Source: Stachybotrys elegans
Lineage: Eukaryota; Ascomycota; Sordariomycetes; Hypocreales; Stachybotryaceae
Direction: 5' to 3'
DNA: 64,000 nt
Assembly: GCA_020746835.1 (NCBI GenBank)
Contig: JAGPNK010000011.1
Location: 1 to 64,000, forward strand
Position numbers and translations under genes: made by a program. Under the pieces are notes generated by a model. That model saw nothing but the letters and a program-made list of their open reading frames with translations, was not told where the DNA came from and searched no databases. Positions 8,487-17,975 of the stretch are shown here, one piece after another. The stretch's first letter is position 1. Each line of letters opens with the position of its first letter.

Positions 8487-11400
8487 ATGGCCGAATTACC
8501 CCAAGTAAAGGCTCTCCTCGAGGGCCTAATCGTGCCAGACAATTTTGGGAGTTACAAACGCATCCTCATCTCCCAAACAGAATGGCTCATCGAGCAGCAC
8601 ACCAAGCTCCAGGCCGATGCCGACGCCCTCAACGATGCATCCAACGAGCACGACATGCACAAAGAAGCAAGCGACGCGGCAATCCGGGCTTGCCAAGCAA
8701 TGGCCACCAAGGCCTCCGAGTTCCATGCACAGATGCGCGACAGACAAAGCGCACACGCCCAGCGCCTGGGCACTCAGCTGGACGTCCATGCTGACCGCCT
8801 AAGCAAGCAGATGCAGTCCCTGCACGCTGGCAATGCGACCGCTGCTAGTATTGACTCTCTGGTACAACAGGTCAAGGCCGACGTTGCAACCGCCGCCGGT
8901 CTTGACACGCTGGCCAGCGCAGTCAAGAAAGACACGGAAGCCCTCGCCGACAGGGTCAATGCCGCCCATCTCGAGACACTGCAGCGTCTCGACCAGGCCG
9001 CCACCAACCATGTCGCTCGTTTCGAGACACTGCAGACGGCGGCCCAAGACATGGCCATCCGCCTGGAAACACAGACCGCGGTCCACGATACCGCCCGTCT
9101 CGAGACATTGCAGCGTCTCGACCAGGCCGCCGCCAATCATGTCGCTCGTTTCGAGACACTACAGACAGCGGCCCAAGATATGGCCATCCGCCTGGAAACG
9201 CAGGCCGCAGCCCACGATGCCGCCCATCTCGAGACTGCCGTCGACCAAGTCGCCCGTCTCCAGACGCTGCAGACGGCAGCCGAAGACATGGTCACCCGCC
9301 TCGACACTCTGCAGCTGACCACCGCGGTCAAAGAGGATGTGGCAGCTACCTCTCTGGAACAGACCACCGCGGTCAAAGAGCATGTGACAGCCACCGCCAC
9401 CGCAGTCAAAGAGCACGTGGCAGCTATCTCTCTTCAGCAGACCACTGCGGTCAAAGAGGATGTGGCCGCTGCCGCACACTCGGTCAAAAAGCATATGGCA
9501 GCCACCTCTCTGGAACAGACCACCGCGGTCAAAGAGCATATGGCAGCTACCTGTCTTGAACAGACCACCGCGGTCAAAGAGCATGTGGCAGCCACCGCCA
9601 CCGCGGTCAGCGAGCACGTGGTTAATGCCGCCCACTCGGTCAAAAGAGATGTGGTCTCTGTCAAGGAGGATGTGGCCGCTGCCCGTCTCGACCTTGATGC
9701 ACTCAAAGAGCAAGTGGCCACCCGTCTCGACCTTGATGCATTCAAAGAGCAAGTGGCCACCCGTCTCGACCTTGATGCATTCAATGAGCAAGTGGCCAAC
9801 CGTCTTGCTGCAGTCAAAGAGCATGTGGCCACCCGTCTCGACTTTGATGCACTCAATGAGCAAGTGGCCAACCGTCTTGCTGCAGTCAATGAGCAAGTGG
9901 CCACCCGTCTTGCTGCATTCGATGAGCAAGTGGCCAGCCGCCTTGGTACAGTCAAAGATGACATTACCCTGGTCAAAGACCACGTGGCCACCCTTGACGC
10001 AGTCAAAGAAGATGTCGCCGCCTGTTTCGGACTGCAGACCAGGGTCAAAAGAGACGTAGCCTCTGTCAAAGAGGGTGTGGCAGCCACCCGTCTCGAACTC
10101 GACGCGGTCAAAGAGGCTGTCGCACACAATGCCGACATGTCCCGGAACATCGAGGGTCTACTGTCTCAAGCCCGCCTAACAGAATCTCATTTCGAGGCCT
10201 TGGGACAACTCACAGACGCCGTGCGAGACGACTCGTCGCTCCTCCAGGTCCGGGATTACCTTGGCGATGGCATGGTACTTTTGCAGAAGCATGCGGAGCT
10301 CATCGGTCGCGAGGCCGTCGGAGCCCGCAAGGACATTGCCGAGTCGGCCAAGGCGTTCAACGCCAGCTTGGCGACGGTGACACAAGAGGCCGGGCACGCT
10401 GTCCAAGCCGTCCACGACAAGGTAGACTCTGTCAGCGACTCCATACAGGCCATCGATGCAAAGATCATGTCCGTCGCCGACCTCGTCAAGACCACCGAGG
10501 CGGCCCGAGCCGATGCTTTGGTCCGGCTTCACCACGTCGAGCAGGAAAAGGCCCGGCTTGAGACACAGCTCGAGCAAGCTAGCCTCGCCGCCCAGCTGCG
10601 CCGCGCGGAGCAGGAGAGGGACAGGCTAGAGGCCCAGCTCCAGCAGGCCGGCATTGCCTACATCAGCCTCGAGACAACCAACGCTGGGCTCCAAGCCTCT
10701 TGCAACGCGCTGCGGGCAAAGCTGGCTGAGACAGAGACGGCTCTTCAAAACAAACTGACCGAGGCTGACGAGCTGCAGACCAGAACAGCAGCGGCAGAGT
10801 CCGCTCTCCGCGATGCAAAGACCGACCAGATGCTCCGCGACGAGCGAGAGTCTGAACTTCGGAACTGCCGCGACGAGCTCGAGTCTGACCTTCGGGATTG
10901 CCGCGACAAGCTCGAGTCCGCTCTCCGAGATGGCGAGACCAAGCTAGCCGAGCAGACCGAGACCAGAGCGCGTCTGGAGACTGCGCAACGAGCGGTGTCT
11001 AGCAAGGACATGCGCATCCTTGACCTCGAAGGCGATGCGAGTTTCCTGCGAGAGCAGGTCGATGCTCAACAAGCGGATGCCGCTAAGCTCCGCGCCCTTC
11101 AGGAGGCCACTGTGCGTGAGCGAGCCGACGCTCTGGAGCGACTCGAGACCACCGCCCGCGAACGAGCCGACGCTTTGCAGCGATTCGAGGCCACTGCGAA
11201 TGAGCGAACCGACGCTCTAGAGCGACTCGAGATTACCGCCCGCGAACGAGCCGACGCTTTGCAGCGACTCGAGGCCACTGATCGCGAACGAGACGACGCT
11301 CTGCAGCAACTTGCCCTTGAAAAGGAAAATGCTCAGGCAAATGCCCATGCAATTGCCATGGCCACCCGCGAACGAGCCGGCGCCCTGCAGCAACTCGATG

Positions 11401-11912
11401 CCCAGGAAGCGGACGCCCGTGCCCAAATCGCTGGCCTTCAAGAGGCACTTAGTCAGGCCCAGCGGGATGCTCAAGAGGCACTCAGAGAGACACGGGATGC
11501 CCAAGAGGCACTGAGAGAGACGCGGGATGCCCAAGAGGCACTTGCCGAGAAGCATGCACTGGATGCACTTGAAAAGACCTCCAAGGAGCGAGACGACCTC
11601 TCGTCCCCCCTCGCGCAGGTCGTGGCGCTCATGTCGGGCATCAAGGTGGTGCCGCCGGACATGCAGCAGCAGCCGCACAACCTGGAAATGGTCTTGAGAG
11701 TGGCGCCCTTGAACCAGCAGGCCCTCGACCACCTCGTCGACTTTATGGGCAAGGCTACCCTCGACCAGTGGTGCTGCAACCGGCGGATGGTCAAGGGATC
11801 ACTCGAGTATTGTGACCTCTCATCCAATTGCCAAAGCCACCAGTCCAAGTGTAGCCTGGCCCGGGTTCGCGAGATCAATGGCGAGCGTAGAATTGAGTAT
11901 TACATACGTTAA
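8487..11912 (+). CDS. Large coiled-coil protein with repeats and Cys/His-rich C terminus
   Basis: 1141 aa, intron-free. Residues about 160-290 hold 43-aa repeats (LETLQRLDQAA, FETLQTAAQDMAIRLET) that are also near-identical direct repeats in the DNA (129-bp period from 8968). Residues about 280-550 are a long array of TTAVKE(D/H)VAA-type units. Residues about 690-860 form a classical heptad coiled coil. About 877-941 is ERADALERLETTA-type 14-residue repeats, and about 991-1021 is RDAQEALRET repeats. The end (about 1094-1133) has WCCNRR, YC, NCQSHQSKC and a final RRIEYYI strand, a plausible zinc-binding module. The build suggests a rod-like, probably oligomeric scaffold. Function is unknown. 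The long minus-strand open frames opposite it are repeat-driven shadows. Confidence 0.8.
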   Translation: MAELPQVKALLEGLIVPDNFGSYKRILISQTEWLIEQHTKLQADADALNDASNEHDMHKEASDAAIRACQAMATKASEFHAQMRDRQSAHAQRLGTQLDVHADRLSKQMQSLHAGNATAASIDSLVQQVKADVATAAGLDTLASAVKKDTEALADRVNAAHLETLQRLDQAATNHVARFETLQTAAQDMAIRLETQTAVHDTARLETLQRLDQAAANHVARFETLQTAAQDMAIRLETQAAAHDAAHLETAVDQVARLQTLQTAAEDMVTRLDTLQLTTAVKEDVAATSLEQTTAVKEHVTATATAVKEHVAAISLQQTTAVKEDVAAAAHSVKKHMAATSLEQTTAVKEHMAATCLEQTTAVKEHVAATATAVSEHVVNAAHSVKRDVVSVKEDVAAARLDLDALKEQVATRLDLDAFKEQVATRLDLDAFNEQVANRLAAVKEHVATRLDFDALNEQVANRLAAVNEQVATRLAAFDEQVASRLGTVKDDITLVKDHVATLDAVKEDVAACFGLQTRVKRDVASVKEGVAATRLELDAVKEAVAHNADMSRNIEGLLSQARLTESHFEALGQLTDAVRDDSSLLQVRDYLGDGMVLLQKHAELIGREAVGARKDIAESAKAFNASLATVTQEAGHAVQAVHDKVDSVSDSIQAIDAKIMSVADLVKTTEAARADALVRLHHVEQEKARLETQLEQASLAAQLRRAEQERDRLEAQLQQAGIAYISLETTNAGLQASCNALRAKLAETETALQNKLTEADELQTRTAAAESALRDAKTDQMLRDERESELRNCRDELESDLRDCRDKLESALRDGETKLAEQTETRARLETAQRAVSSKDMRILDLEGDASFLREQVDAQQADAAKLRALQEATVRERADALERLETTARERADALQRFEATANERTDALERLEITARERADALQRLEATDRERDDALQQLALEKENAQANAHAIAMATRERAGALQQLDAQEADARAQIAGLQEALSQAQRDAQEALRETRDAQEALRETRDAQEALAEKHALDALEKTSKERDDLSSPLAQVVALMSGIKVVPPDMQQQPHNLEMVLRVAPLNQQALDHLVDFMGKATLDQWCCNRRMVKGSLEYCDLSSNCQSHQSKCSLARVREINGERRIEYYIR

Positions 11913-12228
11913 TATAACCACTTGTCGCCATGTATTATTTCGTCCTTGTCTTGGTTATGCCACAAATGATGAGCGACATGTGTCCAGCTAGATGATCAAA
12001 GACCGGTGATGTATAATTGAAGATGCCCATGGGCGTACATTTCGGCTGCGACGTTGCGCGAATTTAACGACTAGCTAGCGAGTATACTGATACCGGCCAA
12101 CGAGGTCATATAGTTTATTAGGGTTGGAACTGTTCTGAATAAGCACGAATGTCGTCATGTATGATTCGTACTTGTCGCGGTACGTACGGTATTCCGGCCT
12201 CGGCGCATCGCTCTCGCACCTTGGCAGA
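11913..12228. other. Gene-free 3' flank of coiled-coil gene
   Basis: Nothing coding is seen. Base composition shifts here from GC-rich cluster DNA to more AT-rich, repeat-bearing DNA. Confidence 0.4.
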
Positions 12229-12510
12229 GCACACGAGGCCAGCCTCGTTAGAACATACTGAACAGGCTGACAAACAGTATGTATACACATTGAGTCTGCT
12301 AACCGTAGGCCCCCCCGACTACATACGCTTTTGCTGCCGCAGCCCTCTCATTGTTCTCTAGCTCCAGCCAACGGGAGATGTCAATTGTATGCTACAGTCT
12401 AACGATCCCTTTTATTTAACACTGTTCTTTGGTCCTATGGGCAGCAAGGCCACCATTATTCACATATATTATTGTTCTTTTCTACACTGCATGCACCCAC
12501 TGCATTATAC
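12229..12510 (+). repeat. Rep1 copy A
   Basis: Starts GCACACGAGGCCAGCCTCG, contains CTGCTAACCGTAGG, TTGCTGCCGCAGCC, CTGTTCTTTGGTCCT and GCAAGGCCACC in the Rep1 order, and ends in the CACTGCATGCACC block. Confidence 0.75.
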
Positions 12511-13591
12511 TTCGCACTTGATGAAGCCAACTGGTCCGAACTTCATGGCAGAGACGAGATACAGCTGTCTATACAGAGAAACCCGTTAGCTACGCCAAGT
12601 GCCCGGGCATCCGATTGACGCATTCTCACCAACAAGTGTCGCCAGCGTACTATCTGTAACAGCACCCGCCTATGGCTAATGTTCAAGAAGCTGGATAAGT
12701 GGCAGCTATTACAGGCATCACGACTCTGTGGTTCGACCGCTAGCAAGTTAAGAACTTCGCAGCCTTGAGCAGATAAATGATGCATAATGGAATGGTATTA
12801 GAATGCTGTATGAATCGTCTGCCTAATGAATTTTCAGATCCACGGTCGCATACATAGAGCTGTCATGCTCAGTGATGGCATCCCGTAAGCCAACGATCAG
12901 TCATGTACGTTGTATTACGCATGATGAAGTCAGTGTACTATTGACCTTATTCGTATACAAGAGCCGCTGGTAGAGGCTCAGGCGGTGGAATTTAATATTG
13001 CAAGGGAGGCTGCTTATAAAAAGTAGCTGGCTAAAGCGAGGACGTCTCAAGTGATGTGGATTTCCCGGTTGTAGACGATTCACATCAATAAATGACATGG
13101 TTGGACAGCGTGATGCCTGAAATGCGTCCTTGAACATGTACGTCTGACAATAGTACCAGGGGGCATCAATTGTGTGCACGAGCTTGGTTAGCATACAGAG
13201 GAAATTTTGTAGCGACAGGTTCTGGAGTAGAGCTGCGTCCATATGTAGAGTATATCCATTAATTTCAGACTGTGGCAAAGACGGCCTGTCTCAGCGTCAT
13301 CATTCAGGCTTCATCTCCGTGTACATGCTCTTGATGGCTCAATGAATCCGTCTAGGAGCATCCTTCGTCCCCATCCTCCAGGTAACTAGGCCAGATTGTA
13401 TGTTGATGCTAGTATTCCGCTGTTCTACGTAATCCATTGCACAGCTATCTGAATCGGGTCCATTACAGCCCCTCAAGAGTCATAACGTGAGCCACCTACC
13501 CATGTGAATGTCCGTCGATCGTGAATATTGCGAGAAGGGTGCCAATGTCATCAGTCTAGAATGATGGCAGGATATCCTATCAAGCTAGAGA
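12511..13591. other. Gene-free stretch
   Basis: Short open frames only, none with coding character or a match elsewhere in the window. Confidence 0.35.
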
Positions 13592-13896
13592 GCACACGCC
13601 TCGTCAGAACACACGTAAGAGCTAGATGAACAGGCCGACGAACAGTACGTACATACATCGAGAGGCCAGTCTGCTAACCGTAGGTCCCCTGACTTTATAC
13701 GCTTTTACTGCTGCTGCCGCTGCTGCAGCCCCCTCATTATTCTCTGGCTCCAGCCAACAGGAGATGCCATATGTGCTACAGTCTGACGATCCCTTTATTG
13801 TTTGATACTGTTCTTTGGTCCTGCGGGTAACAAGGCCACTATTGTTCGCATATGCCATTGTTCTTTTTCTACACTAGACGCACCTACTACATCATA
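13592..13896 (+). repeat. Rep1 copy B
   Basis: Near full-length: begins GCACACGCCTCGTCAGAAC and ends CACCTACTACATCATAC. An expanded GCTGCTGCCGCTGCTGCAGC tract distinguishes it from copy A. Confidence 0.8.
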
Positions 13897-14280
13897 CTAT
13901 CAAACTAGTGAAGGCGTCTAATCCTGCTATAGGAGTAGGCACTGCAGCTCGGAGACGTTGGCATGGAGTTGCGACGTGCAATTAAAGCAGCGGTCAATGT
14001 TGGAGAGTGCGCGTAGAACATGAGTAAGATCAAGCGTATTTCTTGGGGCTGTTATTCCTTACGGACTACGCTGATAAAGCTACATATCGCTGATAAGCGT
14101 TTTCGTCTTGCTTTAATAAGTATATCGACCGCCTGCCAACTTCAAAGCTCGCAAGGGAACATGCTGGTAGGAGAGACATGTCCGAGATGTGTATCCGAGC
14201 TTGTACCCCATCTGCCGGTGGACTACCTAATGTAATGGGCTATAATTGATATGTCTGCAGCTGGACTTAGGTGCGTCTGT

Positions 14281-14342
14281 GGATACAGACCAGCGACTTC
14301 GAGGCCTCTAACGGTAGGACGATATGAATAGATGACAATTGT
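14281..14342 (+). repeat. Rep2 copy 1 (partial)
   Basis: GGATACAGACCAGCGACTTC, then GAGGCCTCTAACG and the TAGATGACAATTG tail. The left end of the unit is missing. Confidence 0.6.
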
Positions 14343-14639
14343 AGAATTCGATGAGAAGCTTGAGCTGCGGATGTCGAATTATCCACCGCATCCAGAGCGA
14401 CTCGGTTGGAGTCGCATATAAGTGCGGTCTAAGCCATCTTGGAGAACCATCACCGTTGACGCCGGAACGCAATTTCGACACAGCCAAATCGATCTCCATG
14501 CAGCGTTTCTGCACTGCAATTTGCAACGCCCGCCAGTGCAATCGCTGCATTGCCATGAACGGCTATGCTTATTGGAGATTGACTGCATTATCTGTGGTTG
14601 GGTACATGTCTGAGCAGCAATGGCGACACCTCTCGGCCG

Positions 14640-15600
14640 AGAACTCATGTGGTGGCTTTAAAGTTTCCCCGGACCCACCCACCATCGATCGCCCCATAGC
14701 CCATCGCCCCACAGCCCATCCCCCGCCGATCTGCACCTAAATTTAACCCACTACCTTAATGAAACATGGCAGGACAACGTCGGGTTACAGTACATGGAAT
14801 TCGTCTAGCTCGTCCGAGATCATTCTGCAACGTCTGTCCAGAAACATCACTCAAGCCTGGAGAGTGAGGTATCATAGATTAATGGCCGTACGTCGTAAGT
14901 CAGCCCATTAAGGAGGTTGGCCAATTGTGCTTGGCTCTGAATAAACAGATTCAAGATAAATGTTTGTGCAAGACAGCGCGACATGAGGAATGTCGCACTC
15001 GTTTAGAATAGACCGGCACAAACGCGGATGTCAACTCGGCAGGACAATAGTTCCCACCAACGATTTCCAGATACCCGTTTCCTATGGCGACCTTGGTGCT
15101 GTTCAATGTCACTGGGGCAGTGGAATCATCAAGGCGCGCAGAATATTGAGGCCGTACTGTATGACCGTATCAGCTTCTCATGTTCTTTGCAGTATAGCTC
15201 CCTCCTCATGTCAGTTTACACCTTTCAGGATGTTAGCTTCGAGGAATTTTATTTAGTTCCCTTCGAAAGCGTCATGGCCGGGGCTTGTGTGGGATTCCCG
15301 TTTGCCCCAATGGAATATAGACCAGCGACTTCAAGGCTCCCTCTAACGATAAAGACATTGGAGCTTGATGTGTATTACCGTGGCTTTACTAAAAGATGCC
15401 GACTGGTCGATCACAGGACTGTGAAGCGTAGTTGCAGTTCAGGGTAGACCGTCAGAATTGCGAGGTGTTGGTGTCCGTCTTCAAGAAATCACTTCTGTAT
15501 TCATTCACGTAAAAAAAGGCAGCCTTGAATGTGCCTTGAACGGCTCAACGCTGAATCGAGCGGCAGTTGTATATGCGTTTAACGGACCCGAATTGAGGGA
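14640..15600 (+). repeat. Diverged segmental repeat, copy 1
   Basis: Matches 28220-29080 in the same order: AAAGTTTCCCCGGACCCACC, then CGCCCCA-rich, a GTTGGCCAA block, AACTCGGCA, a GCTTCTCA block, CAGACCGTCAGAA-like and GAATCGAGCGGCAGT. Identity is low to moderate. A Rep2 copy is inserted only here. Confidence 0.6.
15289..15370 (+). repeat. Rep2 copy 2
   Basis: GTGGGATTCCCGTTTGCCCC through GACCAGCGACTTC to CTCTAACGATAAAGAC. GGGGCTTGT before it and GGAGCTTGA after it may be a decayed target duplication. Confidence 0.75.
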
Positions 15601-15679
15601 ACTTATACAACGACTTGGTAGACAGTATATCTGAATGCCGATCTTACAGCATCCGATTGGGATCGTGTGCCAATCGATA

Positions 15680-16020
15680 CAGACCCGCACAGCCAACGCT
15701 CGCCTGCGCTCCTAGCCGTCGAGCTGCAGGACATCATCCTCGGCCTCGTCAGGCATTCAGGTCTGCTCGGCCTGGCCAAGCGCCTGTCCTGTTACGGCAC
15801 CCATGGGCCTCGTGTGCGTCTTTCACACTGTCTTTGCCGTCAACGGCCTCGGATGGCATGCATTTCGCCGACCCAACTACCTTGTCAGCCGCTGCCAGTC
15901 CATTGGCGAATTCGAGATCATCGCCATCTCCGACTCTCCGTGCCTGGACAAGCGATAACTCGACGAGCTTGAGGACCAGCTGGTCTTTCTTCCGCGACAC
16001 CATACTCGACCTGTCCTGAC
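15680..16020 (+). pseudogene. Broken C-terminal fragment of a second helicase-like gene
   Basis: Across three plus frames the translation follows residues about 410-535 of the helicase-like protein at 1834-3675. NARL matches PNARLAK, ALLAVEL matches ALLAVGL, YGTMGLVCVF matches YGTLWALMSVF, and LDELEDQLVF matches LDELEAQLVF. Frame changes and a stop before LDELE break the reading. It is GC-rich like the cluster genes. This indicates that the helicase-like family was also duplicated in the right-hand half of the cluster. Confidence 0.6.
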
Positions 16021-16319
16021 CAGACGGCCGACAGGAGGATAAGAAGCAACGCCTCGGCCTGACCTGGACCCGTCAAGATGCTACTGGCGATGCTGCATTG
16101 ACGACATGACGATTGTAGCCTCCCACGTAGGAGTCATTACGCAATCCCTGCGCACCACCTACATCCCCGCATCAATCCGGAGGATGCATATAACCATCCG
16201 TATTTTGTCCGTGTCCATTGCGCATCTATTGCCTTTCCAATACATGTCGATTGCGTAATTATTTTGTCTATTGCCGTTCCATTGCCATGTCCATGCTGTC
16301 CAGGGTTGCCGCGTCGCCT
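16021..16319. other. Gene-free stretch after helicase relic
   Basis: The first 130 bases may be further decayed coding sequence; no alignable residues were seen beyond 16020. Confidence 0.3.
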
Positions 16320-17230
16320 ATGACTTGTTGAATCGTGGTGTCGTGGTGCCATTCGCGGCTTGCAGTCGCTGTACTCGTGTATTCAAGGCTCACCGTGTCG
16401 CATCGCTGCATTCGCTGTACTTGCTTCGTTTGGGCATTCAAGACTCGCCGTCGCCGACTTATCGCGTCGCTATATTCCCGTGTGTGCTTCGCTACTTGTT
16501 GCGTTGCTGTATTTTGTGTCTGCGTCGCTAATTATGTCGCTGCATTTTATATGTGCTTCGCTACTTGTCTCCCTGCATTTTGTGCTTCGCACTTGTCGCG
16601 TTGCTGTATTCTGTTTGCCCTTCGCCGACTTATCGCGCCGTCACTCGCTGCTCGTATATCGCTTGCGCTTCAGGTAATGCATGGCTGCGCTGCCAGACTT
16701 CCATGCTGATAATGGCCAGACGAGACGGCTCACGGGTCGGTGGTGTTGCAAGAAGGCGGTCGTTCACGCTGAACCAATCCCGTATGCATCTTGTGATTTC
16801 TCTGTCTGTCCTATCGCGTCTAATGCTTGAATGGTCTGTCGCCGTGCCGCATTTGTTCTACATCTGCGCTTGGTCTCGCTGTATTCGCATATGGTGTAAT
16901 AAAGTTGCGTGCGTCCAGGTAAATGCTTCGGTGCCAGTTATTTCGTGGTCAGCGTCCGCAGTTATTGTCTTGTCGCGTCTGTGAGCCTGCTTGTTCATTC
17001 GTGGCTATCTTGCGTGTACTCATTTGCGGCTGTCGCGCTGGCTTCCGTTTGTTCCTGGCTCTTTGTTGCGGTCGCGTCTTTGTTTGGTCATCGTCTTACG
17101 GCTCTCGTTTGTCGTTCCGTATTGCTTCGGTTGTCCATTATCGCTTGTTGCTCTTTGTGGTGTCGGCATGAGCTTGTTCGTTTGTGGCTGTTACGTTTGC
17201 TGTACTCGTTTGTTCTGGCTTGTCGCCATG
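16320..17230. repeat. A-poor degenerate tandem repeat region
   Basis: The plus strand repeatedly reads variants of CTTCGCTACTTGT, TGTCGCGTTGCTGTATT and CGCCGACTTATCGCG and has few A. Units are imperfect, about 30-40 bp. Open frames here are long on both strands because stops are rare in the repeat, not because they code. Confidence 0.55.
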
Positions 17231-17603
17231 CCTACCGCAGTTTCTATAATGTCCGGCCTGCTGTCGACGTTGGTCTTTGCCGTCCCTCATGAAGGAGCTG
17301 AAAGGCCACTGGTGTGGCCGCCGTGGTATGTGCGAGGCCGGCGTCGGGTGCGAGGCATTTTGGTCGAGGGACGACGGCGTTCGGCTCGGTCGCGATCCAA
17401 CGGACACGCACTTGTCACTGCTTCAGTCAGTATCCAGTTAGCAAGACAGTCACTGATGCACTGGGTCATTAGTCAAGGCGGTGGGCATGTGTTGTATTGG
17501 CATATCTACAGCGTACTATCTGCGTCTGCCAGGCTACTGCCTGCCATGTCCTGATGACCGCCGGAGGCAATGGTCGCGATGAACTGCCGATGGCATGTGG
17601 CAG
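17231..17603. other. Gene-free stretch
   Basis: Nothing beyond weak open frames; it leads into the GACCAGCGAC repeats. Confidence 0.3.
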
Positions 17604-17956
17604 CGGGACCAGTATGTCCTGTAATGCGAGGACCAGCGACAACTGCGAGGTAGTGTCTGCAATGGATAGCAAGTCTGCGGTCAACCTCTGTGAGGGACCA
17701 GCACCTGCGTCCTGTGCCGATGGACCAGCAAGTCTGCGGTCAGCAATGCGAGGTAGCGTCCTAATAGAAATGAACAGCAAGTCTGCAGTCACCTCTGTGA
17801 GGGACAAGCGAGATGCGTCCTGATGCCAATGACCAAGTCTGTAGTCACCTCTGGGACCAGCAAGTGCAGTCACCTCTGTGAGGGACAAGCAAGATGCGTC
17901 CTGATGCCAATGACCAAGTCTGTAGTCACCTCTGGGACCAGCAAGTGCAGTCAACA
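17604..17956. repeat. Left flanking repeat block of ZK-B
   Basis: Built from GACCAGCGACAACTGCGAGG, GCAAGTCTGCGGTCA, CCTCTGTGAGGGAC and GCGTCCTG modules, which recur at 19458-19560. The last part is an 81-bp tandem unit (starts 17811 and 17892, 1.8 copies). On the minus strand it reads as a 27-residue repeat, but no real gene is evident. Confidence 0.7.
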
Positions 17957-17975
17957 TGCGATGGGTGCGGCGGGA

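Noticed and set aside
9159..10150. Long minus-strand frames with repeated GGHLLFECIKVET or SRRVATCSL units
   Set aside because: Shadow of the codon-level repeats in the coiled-coil gene; the plus frame is open over 3.4 kb.
16553..17554. Overlapping 140-190-aa frames rich in Val, Cys and Ser
   Set aside because: They follow from the A-poor repeat, which lacks stop codons in several frames.
17469..17957. 162-aa minus frame with a 27-residue repeat (ALAGPRGDYRLGHWHQDAS)
   Set aside because: Explained by the 81-bp DNA tandem repeat; no coding features outside it.
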